64,000 nt of DNA from Planctomycetales bacterium. Its GTDB lineage: Bacteria; Planctomycetota; Planctomycetia; Isosphaerales; Isosphaeraceae. Under the pieces are notes generated by a model that saw nothing but the letters and a program-made list of their open reading frames with translations, made no database searches and was not told the DNA's origin. The stretch covers positions 1 to 64,000 of the forward strand of contig DAIDKV010000022.1 in the NCBI GenBank assembly GCA_027449865.1. The letters are read 5' to 3'. Shown here one piece after another: positions 34,537-43,161 of this stretch. The position numbers and the translations under genes were made by a program. Positions within the stretch are counted from its first letter, which is position 1, and every line of letters starts with the position of its first letter.

Positions 34537-35125
34537 TTCCGAGCGGTTTCGATTCCTGACCCACGCGTGCGGAAGGACCGTGGGAAGGTCAGAAACCTGT
34601 TTAATCTCATGTCATTTTGTGATGAAAGCGGCCTTCCGAGGCGGGATCGACCAACGGATTCCGGCGCGAGACGGCGATTGGCCCCGGGGCCGTGCCCGCG
34701 GTCACCGCCGGCCGGCCCGCGCGCCCTGGGGTGGGGATCGGGCGCGAGGGAGCACGGCGATGACCGCGGACACGGCATCGGAGAATCATGGGCCCGAAGT
34801 TCGAGGGGCCGCCCACGTCGCCAGGAGGCGGCTTTCGGGAGCCGGTCGCGCCGGTGCTATTGAGACCGGCCCGATGGCATCGGGCCGAAGGGCCGGCGAT
34901 GGAGGCCGGCACGGAAAGCTTTCGAATGGATCAAGATGGAGCCCCTTCTCGAGATGCCGATCCACAAGCGGCCCGTTCCGGGGGCACGCCGGGATGATCC
35001 GATTCATCTCGCTCCCCAAACCGCCTGTTCCGGGGCCGTCTGGGGAGGAACATCATGATTATCCGAATTTACCACGAGATGTCTAGACCCCGCCGTCCCT
35101 TGCTCCTTGTTTCCCTCGTATCCGA
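34537..35125. other. Intergenic region, no gene seen
   Basis: About 590 bases upstream of the HPr-like gene and downstream of the hydrolase, both on the minus strand. Several frames are open because of high GC but none shows a motif or a convincing ribosome site. The part next to the HPr-like gene is expected to hold its promoter. I see no clear repeat or RNA structure. Confidence 0.45.
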
Positions 35126-35758
35126 TCAGAGGGAGGCTACGAAGGACTGGAACGCCGGGTAGTCGGCGTAGATCGTCACGCCGTGGTTGCCGTCGTACAG
35201 GAAGGACTGGCCGCCGGGGAAATCGGTCTGGAACGAGGCCAGGCTGACGTCGGATCGGACGTTGGCGTCCTGGCGGCCGAAGGCGGCGAAGAAGTGGGCC
35301 GAGGAGTGGGTCGGCCCGCTCAGCAGATCGACCACCGCCGGGGTAACATGGACGTGGGAGGTCACGTACTGATAATAATGGTCGTGACCGTGGCTGGCGA
35401 ACCAGGCGCGGAGGTCGGGCGGCCCGTAGTAGTCGAGGACCGAGCGAACGTCGAGCCCGGGCTGGCCGGCCAGGTGGAGCGCCAGCGCTCCGCCGGCGCT
35501 GAAGCCAATCAGGCCGATCGGCTGGCCCCGGCTCACCTCGCGGACGTAATTGACCACCGCCTCGAAGGCTCGGGGCGAGTCCATCGGCGGCGTGCTGACC
35601 TGGATCGGCTGGTCGCCGAGCTGGAGGAGGCGGTCGGCGGCCGTCTGGGTGGGGATGTCGGGTGTCGCCGCCGCCAGCGCATTGCCGGGGAAGATAAACA
35701 CCATCGTGGGGCAGGCACGCGACTCGCACGCCTGGACCGCGGGTCGGAAGCGTTTCAT
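35126..35758 (-). CDS. Alpha/beta hydrolase with planctomycete surface-type N-terminus
   Basis: A 210-residue protein. MKRFRPAVQACESRACPT matches the RFRPxVExLExR leader that planctomycetes place on exported or wall proteins. The rest is a compact alpha/beta hydrolase of the dienelactone hydrolase type: nucleophile elbow GFSAGG (Ser87), with D164 (FGRQDANV) and H192 (DGNHG) at the right places for the triad. The substrate is unknown; an ester bond is likely. The start codon shares the palindrome CATG with the opposite strand, where the BatD-like frame opens. Confidence 0.75.
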   Translation of the reverse strand: MKRFRPAVQACESRACPTMVFIFPGNALAAATPDIPTQTAADRLLQLGDQPIQVSTPPMDSPRAFEAVVNYVREVSRGQPIGLIGFSAGGALALHLAGQPGLDVRSVLDYYGPPDLRAWFASHGHDHYYQYVTSHVHVTPAVVDLLSGPTHSSAHFFAAFGRQDANVRSDVSLASFQTDFPGGQSFLYDGNHGVTIYADYPAFQSFVASL

Positions 35759-35795
35759 GTGGTCCTTGCTCGATCGGCGTATCAGTGAGCGTGGA

Positions 35796-37133
35796 GTGGG
35801 CGCGGCATCGGCCCCTTCTAATCTATGGCGCCGCCTGGCCGTGAACAACGGCCTGGTTGTGGCCGCGCTGTTCGGGTGCCGGTTGGCAATGGCCGCCGAG
35901 GACGAGACGATTCGGGTCGAGGCCCGGGCGAACAGCGGAGTGCATCGCGTCGGACAGGGTTTCGAGGTCATCCTCGCGGTGACCGGCGCGGACCAGCGGC
36001 CGGAGCTGGAGACCCCGGCGATCCAGGGGGCCGATGCCTGGATTTCGAGGAACAATGAGCTGCGGCCGATCCGTGTCACGGGGATCGGCGGTGTGATGAG
36101 AGGCTCGAACGTCTTTGTCGGCCGGCTTCGAGTCGTCCCGAGGCGGGCCGGAACGCTGCGCATTCCGTCGATCCGCGCGAGAGTGGGGCCGGTGACGGGT
36201 CGGTGCCAACCGATCGAGGTTGAGGTTCGGCCGCTGCCGTCGGAGGGGCGGCCGTCGGAGTTCCTCGGCGGGGTTGGGTCGTTCACGCTGAAGGCCGAGA
36301 CCGATTCGCGTTCGGTTCGTGTCGGGCAGGAGCTTCGATTCCGGATACGGGTTGAGGGTCCGGCGGCGTGGGGGATGACCGGCCGACCCGACCTGAAACG
36401 GTTCGACCGGCCGGAGCTGGGCCTCCGCGTCACGCCCGGGCCCGTCGAGCTGGTCCGCGAGCCGCCCGCGCGGACGTTCTCGTACACTCTCCGGCCGACC
36501 CGCGCCGGCGAGCTGGTCCTTCCGACGGTCGCGGTCGCCGCTTACGATCCCACCTCCGGGCATTACCTGACCCGCGTCACCCCGGCGGTGCCGGTTCGGG
36601 TGGTGGATGTCCCTTCGTTCGATCCCACGACCATACCCGACCTCTCCCGATCGGTGGAGGCCGAGGGACGGACCCCATCGCGTTACGCCGCAGTCGCGGT
36701 CGGCCTGATTCTGCTGCTGGCCGCGGCGATCGGGATACTCTGGGTGCGTCGGCGGGCCCGAATCGCCGGCGGACTGGCAGGCCCGGCCGAGGCGCGCCGG
36801 CTGGCGAGGCGCCTGGCGCGCAAGCTTGCGAGGCCGGAAGCTCGGGATGGCCCGGCGGTCGCGATGGAGATTGTCGAGGGACTGGTCGAGTACCTGAGAG
36901 TGGCCGAGGGCCGACCCCCCGGCGCGATCACGCCGGAGGAGGCGCGCGCGGGCGTGGAACGCGCAAGAAGCTTGCCCGCGCTGGGCGACGAGGCCGCCCG
37001 GATCGTCAGGCGATGCGAGGGGATGCTCTATCGCGACGAGCCCGATCCGCACAAGGATTCGAACCGGCTCCGCGAGGAAGGACGGTCGTTCTTCGTTCGC
37101 CTCGGACGTCGAGGGTTGGGGCCGCTCGCCTGA
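35796..37133 (+). CDS. BatD-like (oxygen tolerance) membrane protein
   Basis: About 445 residues from a GTG at 35796. Possible starts range from ATG 35757 to GTG 35841. A signal-like stretch (NNGLVVAALFGCRLAMAAED) precedes two BatD-type beta-sandwich domains: VHRVGQGFEVILAVTGADQR and VFVGRLRVVPRRAGTLRIP, then RSVRVGQELRFRIRVEGPAA and FSYTLRPTRAGELVLPTVAV. A membrane helix (YAAVAVGLILLLAAAIGILW) is followed by a cytoplasmic helical tail. BatD works with BatA, BatB and MoxR in envelope stress or aerotolerance; the possible partners lie 13-18 kb upstream. Confidence 0.75.
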   Translation: MGAASAPSNLWRRLAVNNGLVVAALFGCRLAMAAEDETIRVEARANSGVHRVGQGFEVILAVTGADQRPELETPAIQGADAWISRNNELRPIRVTGIGGVMRGSNVFVGRLRVVPRRAGTLRIPSIRARVGPVTGRCQPIEVEVRPLPSEGRPSEFLGGVGSFTLKAETDSRSVRVGQELRFRIRVEGPAAWGMTGRPDLKRFDRPELGLRVTPGPVELVREPPARTFSYTLRPTRAGELVLPTVAVAAYDPTSGHYLTRVTPAVPVRVVDVPSFDPTTIPDLSRSVEAEGRTPSRYAAVAVGLILLLAAAIGILWVRRRARIAGGLAGPAEARRLARRLARKLARPEARDGPAVAMEIVEGLVEYLRVAEGRPPGAITPEEARAGVERARSLPALGDEAARIVRRCEGMLYRDEPDPHKDSNRLREEGRSFFVRLGRRGLGPLA

Positions 37134-37168
37134 GACCTGATCCAGGCGAGCCCCCACATCTTTCGCCG

Positions 37169-38386
37169 TTACCGAGCGCTCAGGGCCACGGAACGTCTTG
37201 CGTCGGTATTGTTGTAAAGTTCGCGAGCCGAGGGTAATGTCGAATCCCGACGAACCTCGAAGCCATCGACCCGGATCGGGGTGATCAGCTTGTTGGTGAG
37301 GTTTTCGATGGAGGTCAGCGGGTCGCCCTGATCGGGGCAGACGAACAGGTAGGCGATCCCGTCCTTGCCCATTCGGCCGGTCCGGCCGATCCGGTGAACG
37401 TAGTTTTCGGGGTCGTCGGGGATGTCGTAATTGATGACGTGGCTGAGGCCCTCGACATCGATGCCGCGGCCGACCACGTCGGTGGCGACGAGGATGCTGA
37501 CTTCTCCGGAGCGGAAGCCGCGCATCACGCGGTCGCGAGTGGACTGCGGGAGGTCGCCGTGGATCGCGGCCACGCCTGGGATCGTCCGTCGGAGTCGATC
37601 GGCCAGGCGGTCGGCGCCTCGCTTGGTCCGGGTGAAGACGATGCACTGCCGGGGACGGTCGCGCTTCAGCAGGTGGATCAGGAGGTCCATCTTGCGGTCG
37701 GGCTGGACCGTGACGCAGAACTGTTTGATCGTCTCAACCGAGGGTTCGTCGCGGGAGAGATTCACCTCGACGGGCTGGTACATGTAGCGATGGGCCAGCT
37801 TTCGGACGTCGGCACTGATGGTGGCCGAGAGCAGGAGGGTCTGGCGCGGCTCGGGGAGCTTGCGAAGGATGCGCTCGATGTCGGGTCGGAAACCGATGTC
37901 GAGCATCCGGTCGGCCTCGTCGAGGACGACATGAACGATCTCGCCGAGGTAGAGGGTGCGTCGCTCGATGTGGTCGATGACGCGTCCGGGAGTGCCGACG
38001 ACGATGTCAACACCGCGCTGGAGCGCGCGGATCTGACGTTCGATCGGCTCGCCGCCGAAGGTGCCACAAACAACGACATCGCGGCCGACGGCGAGTTTTT
38101 GAACCTCGACGACGATCTGCTGGGTCAATTCGCGGGTCGGGGCCAGGATGATGGCCTGAGGCCCGCGGCCGCGAGGTTCGAGCATCTCGAGGATCGGGAT
38201 GCCGAAGGCGGCGGTCTTGCCCGTGCCCGTCTTGGCCTGGCCGATGACGTCAAGTCCGTCGAGGGCCTTTGGAATGAATTCGGCCTGGATGGGGGAGGGC
38301 TGGAAATATCGAGCTTGCTTCAGAGCCCGCAGCATCGTGGGGCTCAGGTCCATCGATCGGAAGCCCGTCGGGACTTCCTCTTCCAT
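37169..38386 (-). CDS. DEAD-box RNA helicase
   Basis: A 405-residue helicase. The Q motif region (GFRSMDLSP, FQPSPIQAEFIP) is followed by motif I AKTGTGKT (51-58), Ia PTRELTQQ, Ib TPGRVID, II DEAD, III SAT, motif V ATDVVGRGIDVE and VI HRIGRTGR, all intact. It unwinds short RNA duplexes using ATP. The C-terminal extension is only ~45 residues, without an RNA-binding basic tail, so it is close to the minimal core. ATG 38386 is chosen; 38398 gives four more residues. Confidence 0.93.
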   Translation of the reverse strand: MEEEVPTGFRSMDLSPTMLRALKQARYFQPSPIQAEFIPKALDGLDVIGQAKTGTGKTAAFGIPILEMLEPRGRGPQAIILAPTRELTQQIVVEVQKLAVGRDVVVCGTFGGEPIERQIRALQRGVDIVVGTPGRVIDHIERRTLYLGEIVHVVLDEADRMLDIGFRPDIERILRKLPEPRQTLLLSATISADVRKLAHRYMYQPVEVNLSRDEPSVETIKQFCVTVQPDRKMDLLIHLLKRDRPRQCIVFTRTKRGADRLADRLRRTIPGVAAIHGDLPQSTRDRVMRGFRSGEVSILVATDVVGRGIDVEGLSHVINYDIPDDPENYVHRIGRTGRMGKDGIAYLFVCPDQGDPLTSIENLTNKLITPIRVDGFEVRRDSTLPSARELYNNTDARRSVALSAR

Positions 38387-38398
38387 GCGTCGGATCAA

Positions 38399-38943
38399 TC
38401 AATCCTCCGAAGTGCAAACGAGTAGGGATCGTCCTGGCCGAACGCAGGGACTCGCCCGCGGGATGCGGACCGGGCCGACAGGGTATGGGCCGGGCGAAGG
38501 AGGGGGTGATCCGAGCCCCCGACCCTCCCGCTTTGCAGGAGAGTTCAGGATCGATCGCGGCTGGGGCCATGATTACCCCGTGGGAGAACCGCCGTGTCGG
38601 GCGATTCGATCCACCTGGCCGGGATCGGGGAAGGGAGGCGGGACTCCAGGAACCCCGTCCTGGTGCGAGTCTCGTGCCGCCGGATGATCTTCACTCGTTT
38701 CGGCGGCAGCGGCTTGACTGGGATCACTATATCCGTTCCATCCGTCCGCGTCAAAGGGAAAGCCCTCAAAATCCTCTCCGTAATCGGCGCGGGGATGCGG
38801 TTTCGCTACGGCCTTGCCCGTGGACGGCCGGCGCGCTACCTTCGATGGAGACGGGACCTCCGGAATTCGCGACGTTCGCGATCGGGATTTCCCGTGGACA
38901 ACCCCGCGCCTTAGACCCCAATCAGGACCGAGGAGCCCGGGCC
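38399..38943. other. Intergenic region between divergent genes
   Basis: About 545 bases between the helicase and the small GTG-start gene. It must hold promoters for both directions. Open frames exist but lack recognisable content. Several GC-rich potential stems are present (for example GGAACCCCGTCCTGG-type sequence near 38650), none of which I can assign. Confidence 0.4.
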
Positions 38944-39150
38944 GTGGCCGATCAAGCGAACCCCAACGACCTGCAGCAGAAGTACCGACAATTCCTAGAC
39001 TTGCTGCCGTTGACCGTCACGCTCGCCGGCCTGCCGACGAGCGAGGGGCGGCTCTTCAGCGAGGAGCAGATCGAGGCCCGAGGCATGACGATCCGCGCTG
39101 CTTATCGAGTGGCCCGGAATGTCGCCCGGGAGTGCCTGGGCGGATCGTAA
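38944..39150 (+). CDS. Small conserved planctomycete-type protein
   Basis: A 68-residue soluble protein. GTG start at 38944 is preceded by GAGGAG. It reads ADQANPNDLQQKYRQFLDLL, then VTLAGLPTSEGRLFSEEQIE and a helical end. The compact helical layout and strong ribosome site argue for a real gene. I believe that related small proteins occur in other planctomycetes, but the function is unknown. Confidence 0.6.
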   Translation: MADQANPNDLQQKYRQFLDLLPLTVTLAGLPTSEGRLFSEEQIEARGMTIRAAYRVARNVARECLGGS

Positions 39151-39329
39151 GACCGTTGCCGGTCGCCCACGCCCGGTCTGGGGGAAACCCGGGGCCGGCG
39201 CTGTTTGCCGTCCGGGAAGAAACCGATAAGACAATCGCAAGACGTTCCGGCGGTGCCGATGACCTGGCACTCGCCGGACCGCCTTGCCAGTCGAACCCGG
39301 CAACTCCCTTGAGAAAGGCCCTCCGCGCG

Positions 39330-39716
39330 ATGATGCTGACGCAGCCATCCAGCCCTCGGCCCCGACGCCTCCGAGCCGCCCTCATCGGCATTGGCCTGGA
39401 TAACGTCGACGACCTGAACCGCTTGACTCGCGGCGACCAGAGCCTGATCTTCGGCGGTTCCGCCGAGACCCACGCCGAGCTCTGGGAGACCGCCTTGCGG
39501 ATGGAGCTCGAACTCGACCAACAGGGGGTACTCCTTGGCGATCTCGATCCCGCGCAACTCGCCGAGCTCGCCGCCGTGATCGACTCGCCCGAACTCCGCG
39601 AGATCGCTCAGCGCCTCCAGGAGGGACTCGAGCGCGACGGACGCGCCTTCGAAGACCTCACCCCCGAGGAGCTGACCGAGCTGTCGGCTCCGTCCGGCGT
39701 CGAGCCGGTACACTGA
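39330..39716 (+). CDS. Hypothetical helical acidic protein
   Basis: A 128-residue protein. Two consecutive ATGs (39330, 39333) compete as start. It is acidic and helical with repeated short segments (LRMELELDQQGVLLGDLDPA, QRLQEGLERDGRAFEDLTPE). The two D-L-(D/T)-P motifs suggest an internal duplication. I do not recognise it. It follows the 68-residue gene by 179 bases on the same strand. Confidence 0.5.
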   Translation: MMLTQPSSPRPRRLRAALIGIGLDNVDDLNRLTRGDQSLIFGGSAETHAELWETALRMELELDQQGVLLGDLDPAQLAELAAVIDSPELREIAQRLQEGLERDGRAFEDLTPEELTELSAPSGVEPVH

Positions 39717-39881
39717 ACCGACCATCCGGAGCCGAGACGAGCTGATCCAGCTTGATCCGAGTCGAGTCGAGCCGAGCCGAGCCAGATCGCCGGCCGGCCG
39801 AGGCGAACAGCGCCCTTGTTCCGAATGGCGACACGGGGGCCCTCGATCGAGGGCCCACCCGCACCCGTGCCGCCGGTCGGT

Positions 39882-40412
39882 TCAACGGAGCGCATGCCGC
39901 CCGGCCTGCCGGCGTCTTTCGTTGACAAGCGACAGGGCTCGGGGCTCTTCCTTCAGCAGCTTCACCAGTTGCGTGGCCGAGCAGCCGAGCCGCTCGGAGG
40001 CTGGTCTCGGGTCGTCCTCCAGCGCGGAGAGGACATCGAGCGCCTCGGCGAGGATCGCCGGGAAGTCCTCGTGGTCGGGGCTGACCACGACCCGCCCGCC
40101 CCGGCATCGCGACCGCCAGAGCACGCTGGGGACGATCGACGATCCGTCCTCTCGCTCAATCGGCCGGCGGATCGAGAGAGCCAGTTGAATCCGGAGCCGC
40201 GACAGCGCCTCGCGCCGGTTTTCTCCCTGGGTCCTGCGCTCCGAGGCCTCGGCGCGAAGGCCGGTGGGCCGGTGCGTCAGCACGACGGCCGTCTCGACCT
40301 TGTTCCGGTTCTGACCGCCAGGCCCCGAGCGCCGGGTCGCGCGAAACTCGCACTCGGCGGCCAGCGCGTCGGGATCCATTGCGGCGGGGTGGATCGGGTC
40401 CGAATCGGGCAT
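39882..40412 (-). CDS. Release-factor-like GGQ-domain protein
   Basis: A 176-residue protein. The RF-1 domain begins near residue 15; RRSGPGGQNRNKVETAV has the GGQ (32-34) that triggers peptidyl-tRNA hydrolysis in class I factors and ArfB. It lacks stop-codon-recognition domains. A ~60-residue helical C-terminal region (AILAEALDVLSALEDDPRPA) ends in Arg-rich sequence (NERRRQAGRHALR), which may serve as the ribosome-entry tail of ArfB-like rescue factors. Whether it rescues stalled ribosomes is inference. Confidence 0.8.
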   Translation of the reverse strand: MPDSDPIHPAAMDPDALAAECEFRATRRSGPGGQNRNKVETAVVLTHRPTGLRAEASERRTQGENRREALSRLRIQLALSIRRPIEREDGSSIVPSVLWRSRCRGGRVVVSPDHEDFPAILAEALDVLSALEDDPRPASERLGCSATQLVKLLKEEPRALSLVNERRRQAGRHALR

Positions 40413-40452
40413 CGTGAGACCTTCGCCGGAATCATCCGGCCTCGGGGCCGGA

Positions 40453-41688
40453 TCAGGGAGCGTGGCAAACCGGCGGCGTGCCGGAAGCGAGGTTGCTTTC
40501 GAACCATCGGATCAGATCGGGGAGGGTGACCTCGAGCGCATACCGGCGCTGGACCAGGGCGGCGGCCTCGCGCCCGAGGTGGCGAGCGGCCTCGGGATCG
40601 CGGAGCACGCCGACCGCTCGATCGGCGAGAGCGTCGGCATCGAAAAAGTCGGAGAGCAGGCCGTTTTGCCCGTGCTGGATCATCTCGCGAACGGGCGGCG
40701 TGTCGGAGGCGAGAATCGTGCAGCCGCAGGCCATCGCGTCGACCAGCGACCACGAGAGAACGAACGGAACGGTCAGGTAAATGTGCAGGTCGCTGAGGCT
40801 CAGAAGCTCGACCAGGGCCTGTGTGGGCACCAGGCCGGTGAACAGGAACCGGGAGAGTTCGTAATCGTCCTGTGCGAGGACGTGCTCTCGGAACGTTCGG
40901 TGCTGGATGTGTTTCTCGTCACCGCCGTAGCAGATCCGGTCGCTGCCGACCACGACGAAGACGACATCGGGGAACCGCTGGTAGATCCGCTTTGCCGCTT
41001 TCATGAAAATGTCGAATCCGCGCATCGATTCAAATCCGCGGCTGACGTAGGTGACGATCCGCGTCGAGGGCCCGATCTCTCGCCCGGCGATCCGGCGCGG
41101 GAGGCCATCCAGCCGGCGGAAGATGTCGGTCTCGATCCCGTCGAAGATGACGGCGATCTTGTGTCGGAGTTCGACCGGGAAGAGCGAGCGCTGGTAGATG
41201 GTCGGGCTGTATCCGGATCGGCAATGGGTCAGGTCGAGGAGGATCATGGCGTTCCGGGCCCGGGCGCGGAGGAAGTCGATCTCGGCCGGGGGGAACTCCG
41301 GGCGGAAGTCCATGTCGGACTGGTGGGAGTGGTAGAAATATTCGAAGTAGTTGACGACCGGCACGCCAGGATAGAGCTCGGGGAGGAAGAGCGTCGAGCC
41401 GAACCCGCTGTGGCCGACGATGAGGTCGGGTCGAAGTCCGGGCTGGGCCTTGCACGCCTCGAAGACGCCGTGGGCGTGGGCGATCGCGTTCTCGAACGTC
41501 CGGCTGCAATAGTGGGTCTCGGCCCTCGCGCCGCCGACCGGTGCGTATCGAATTTTGCGGAAGCCGTTCGACTCGCCCGGCTCGGTCTGAGAGACGAACG
41601 AGCAGGACCAGCCGGGCCGGCGCGCCAGGTGCCGCGCGACATGGCCGAACTGGGCGGGGAAATTCTGGTGGACGAACAGGAGATGCAT
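40453..41688 (-). CDS. Glycosyltransferase family 4
   Basis: A 411-residue GT-B fold enzyme. N-terminal half: MHLLFVHQNFPAQFGHVARH, with GHSGFGSTLFLPEL. C-terminal donor-binding half: TYVSRGFESMRGFDIFMKAA, VFVVVGSDRICYGG, LHIYLTVPFVLSWSLVDAMA and the EX7E-like stretch in the last part. It is predicted to transfer a nucleotide-sugar residue to a cell-envelope or exopolysaccharide acceptor; the sugar cannot be told. It is followed on the same strand by the GGQ-protein gene after 40 bases. Confidence 0.85.
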   Translation of the reverse strand: MHLLFVHQNFPAQFGHVARHLARRPGWSCSFVSQTEPGESNGFRKIRYAPVGGARAETHYCSRTFENAIAHAHGVFEACKAQPGLRPDLIVGHSGFGSTLFLPELYPGVPVVNYFEYFYHSHQSDMDFRPEFPPAEIDFLRARARNAMILLDLTHCRSGYSPTIYQRSLFPVELRHKIAVIFDGIETDIFRRLDGLPRRIAGREIGPSTRIVTYVSRGFESMRGFDIFMKAAKRIYQRFPDVVFVVVGSDRICYGGDEKHIQHRTFREHVLAQDDYELSRFLFTGLVPTQALVELLSLSDLHIYLTVPFVLSWSLVDAMACGCTILASDTPPVREMIQHGQNGLLSDFFDADALADRAVGVLRDPEAARHLGREAAALVQRRYALEVTLPDLIRWFESNLASGTPPVCHAP

Positions 41689-41767
41689 GGGCCGGGTCCG
41701 CCGCGGGGAACGATCGACGCCTGCGCCGGCGCCGCATCGAAAGTATAAACCCCCCGGGGCGGCCTCG

Positions 41768-42802
41768 TCACTCTCTCGAAACGGTCCTCGGGGTCCGGTC
41801 GCCGGTCAGCCAGGCGGCGTAGACGAGGCCCGCCAGTCCCGCCGCGGCGACCGCGAGCAGCCCGCGATGGGTATCGGCCCAGAATTGCAGGCTGTGCCCG
41901 TGGGCCTCGGAGCGAAAGGGCCCGCGTGCGCCGAAATCGGAGTCGGTGTCGACGGGCCCCCACAGGTTACTGGGACGATGGGGGTCATCGGGTTGATCGG
42001 TCATCTGGCCCTCGTAGGCGGTTTTCGCGGCGAGCCAGTCGCCGAGTCCGGGCGCGACCTTCTGGGCAAGGATCGCCTTTATGGTCGAGGGCGCGACCCA
42101 CAGTTCACGGCGGCGATGGTGGGCCGACCAGACGACCGCCTCTGCGGCGACCTCGGGCTGATAGACGGGCGGGACCGGTCGGGCGCGTCGGGGCATCTTG
42201 CTCTTGCCCCAGAGGAACTGCGGCGTGTTCAGGCCAGGCATCTGAACCATCGTGATATGCACGCGGCTGCGGTCGTGGATCAACTCAGAACGGAGCGAGT
42301 CGGTGAAGCCGCGCACCGCGGCCTTGGCAGCACAGTAGGCCGATTGAAGCGGGATGCTCCGGTAGGCGAGTGCCGAGCCAACCTGAACGATGGTCCCGCG
42401 GTCGCGTGGGCGCATCCGACGCAGGGCGGAAAGCGTTCCGTGGACGAAGCCCAGATAGGTGACCTCGGTGACGCGGCGGTACTCCTGGGCGTTCATCAGG
42501 TGGACGGGCGCGAAGACGGTCGCCATCGCGACGTTCGCCCAGACGTCGATCGGCCCGAGCTGGCGTTCCACGGCCTCGGCGGCGGCCTCGACCTGGTCGG
42601 GATCGGTGACGTCGGTCGGCACGATGAGCCCCTGCCCGCCGGCCGCCTCGACGTCGCGAAGCGCCGCCTCCAGACCGGCCCGGCCGCGGGCGAGTAGCCC
42701 GACCCGCGCCCCACGCCGGGCGAACGCGATCGCCGACGCACGCCCGACTCCTCCCGAGGCCCCGGTGATCACGACGACTTCGGGCGTCCCCGATCGACTC
42801 AT
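41768..42802 (-). CDS. Short-chain dehydrogenase/reductase with C-terminal membrane helix
   Basis: A 344-residue SDR. The NAD(P) motif is TGASGGVG (13-20). The catalytic set is S143, Y156 and K160 (YCAAK). The usual NNAG reads NVAMA. Residues ~250-344 are an extension ending in a hydrophobic stretch (GLLAVAAAGLAGLVYAAWL), which suggests membrane attachment. It reduces or oxidises a hydroxyl/keto group in an unknown substrate. Confidence 0.85.
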   Translation of the reverse strand: MSRSGTPEVVVITGASGGVGRASAIAFARRGARVGLLARGRAGLEAALRDVEAAGGQGLIVPTDVTDPDQVEAAAEAVERQLGPIDVWANVAMATVFAPVHLMNAQEYRRVTEVTYLGFVHGTLSALRRMRPRDRGTIVQVGSALAYRSIPLQSAYCAAKAAVRGFTDSLRSELIHDRSRVHITMVQMPGLNTPQFLWGKSKMPRRARPVPPVYQPEVAAEAVVWSAHHRRRELWVAPSTIKAILAQKVAPGLGDWLAAKTAYEGQMTDQPDDPHRPSNLWGPVDTDSDFGARGPFRSEAHGHSLQFWADTHRGLLAVAAAGLAGLVYAAWLTGDRTPRTVSRE

Positions 42803-42834
42803 GGCACGCTCGGCTCCCGTGGTCCATGGTGTGG

Positions 42835-42999
42835 ATTCGGAGTTTCACGCAGAGACGCAAAGGGCCGCAGAGACGCAGAGAAAACAAAGACCAGGAAAAT
42901 GAAGTCGTGTCATTGGATTGGAGTTTTTGCCATGTCCATGATCTCTCGGACTTCTCTGCGACTCTGCGCACCTCTGCGTCTCTGCGTGAAACTCCGAAT
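42835..42999. repeat. Complete palindromic element, GCAGAGAC family
   Basis: Left arm 42835-42880 (ATTCGGAGTTTCACGCAGAG, ACGCAAAGGGCCGCAGAGAC, GCAGAG) and right arm ~42954-42999 (CTTCTCTGCGACTCTGCGCA, CCTCTGCGTCTCTGCGTGAA, ACTCCGAAT) are inverted copies around a ~75-base centre. The outer ends ATTCGGAGTTTCACGC / GCGTGAAACTCCGAAT match perfectly. It carries no gene and lies between the divergent SDR and ECF genes. Confidence 0.9.
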
Positions 43000-43161
43000 C
43001 CCCTCGCCGCGTCTCTGCAGGACTCCGCCGCAAAAGGCATGCCTGGCCGGATTCTGGTGGCCTTGCCGGTCCCGATCGGGAAAAGATGGAACAGCCACCG
43101 CGTCGGCGCCCATATTTCTCCCGGAGGATCGAGGGGCCGATTTTTGAGGAGGGTCGTCGTC

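Noticed and set aside
34430-35086. Plus-strand frame of 218 codons covering the region before the hydrolase
   Set aside because: Its first part is antisense to the HPr-like gene and the rest has no motif, ribosome site or typical codon pattern.
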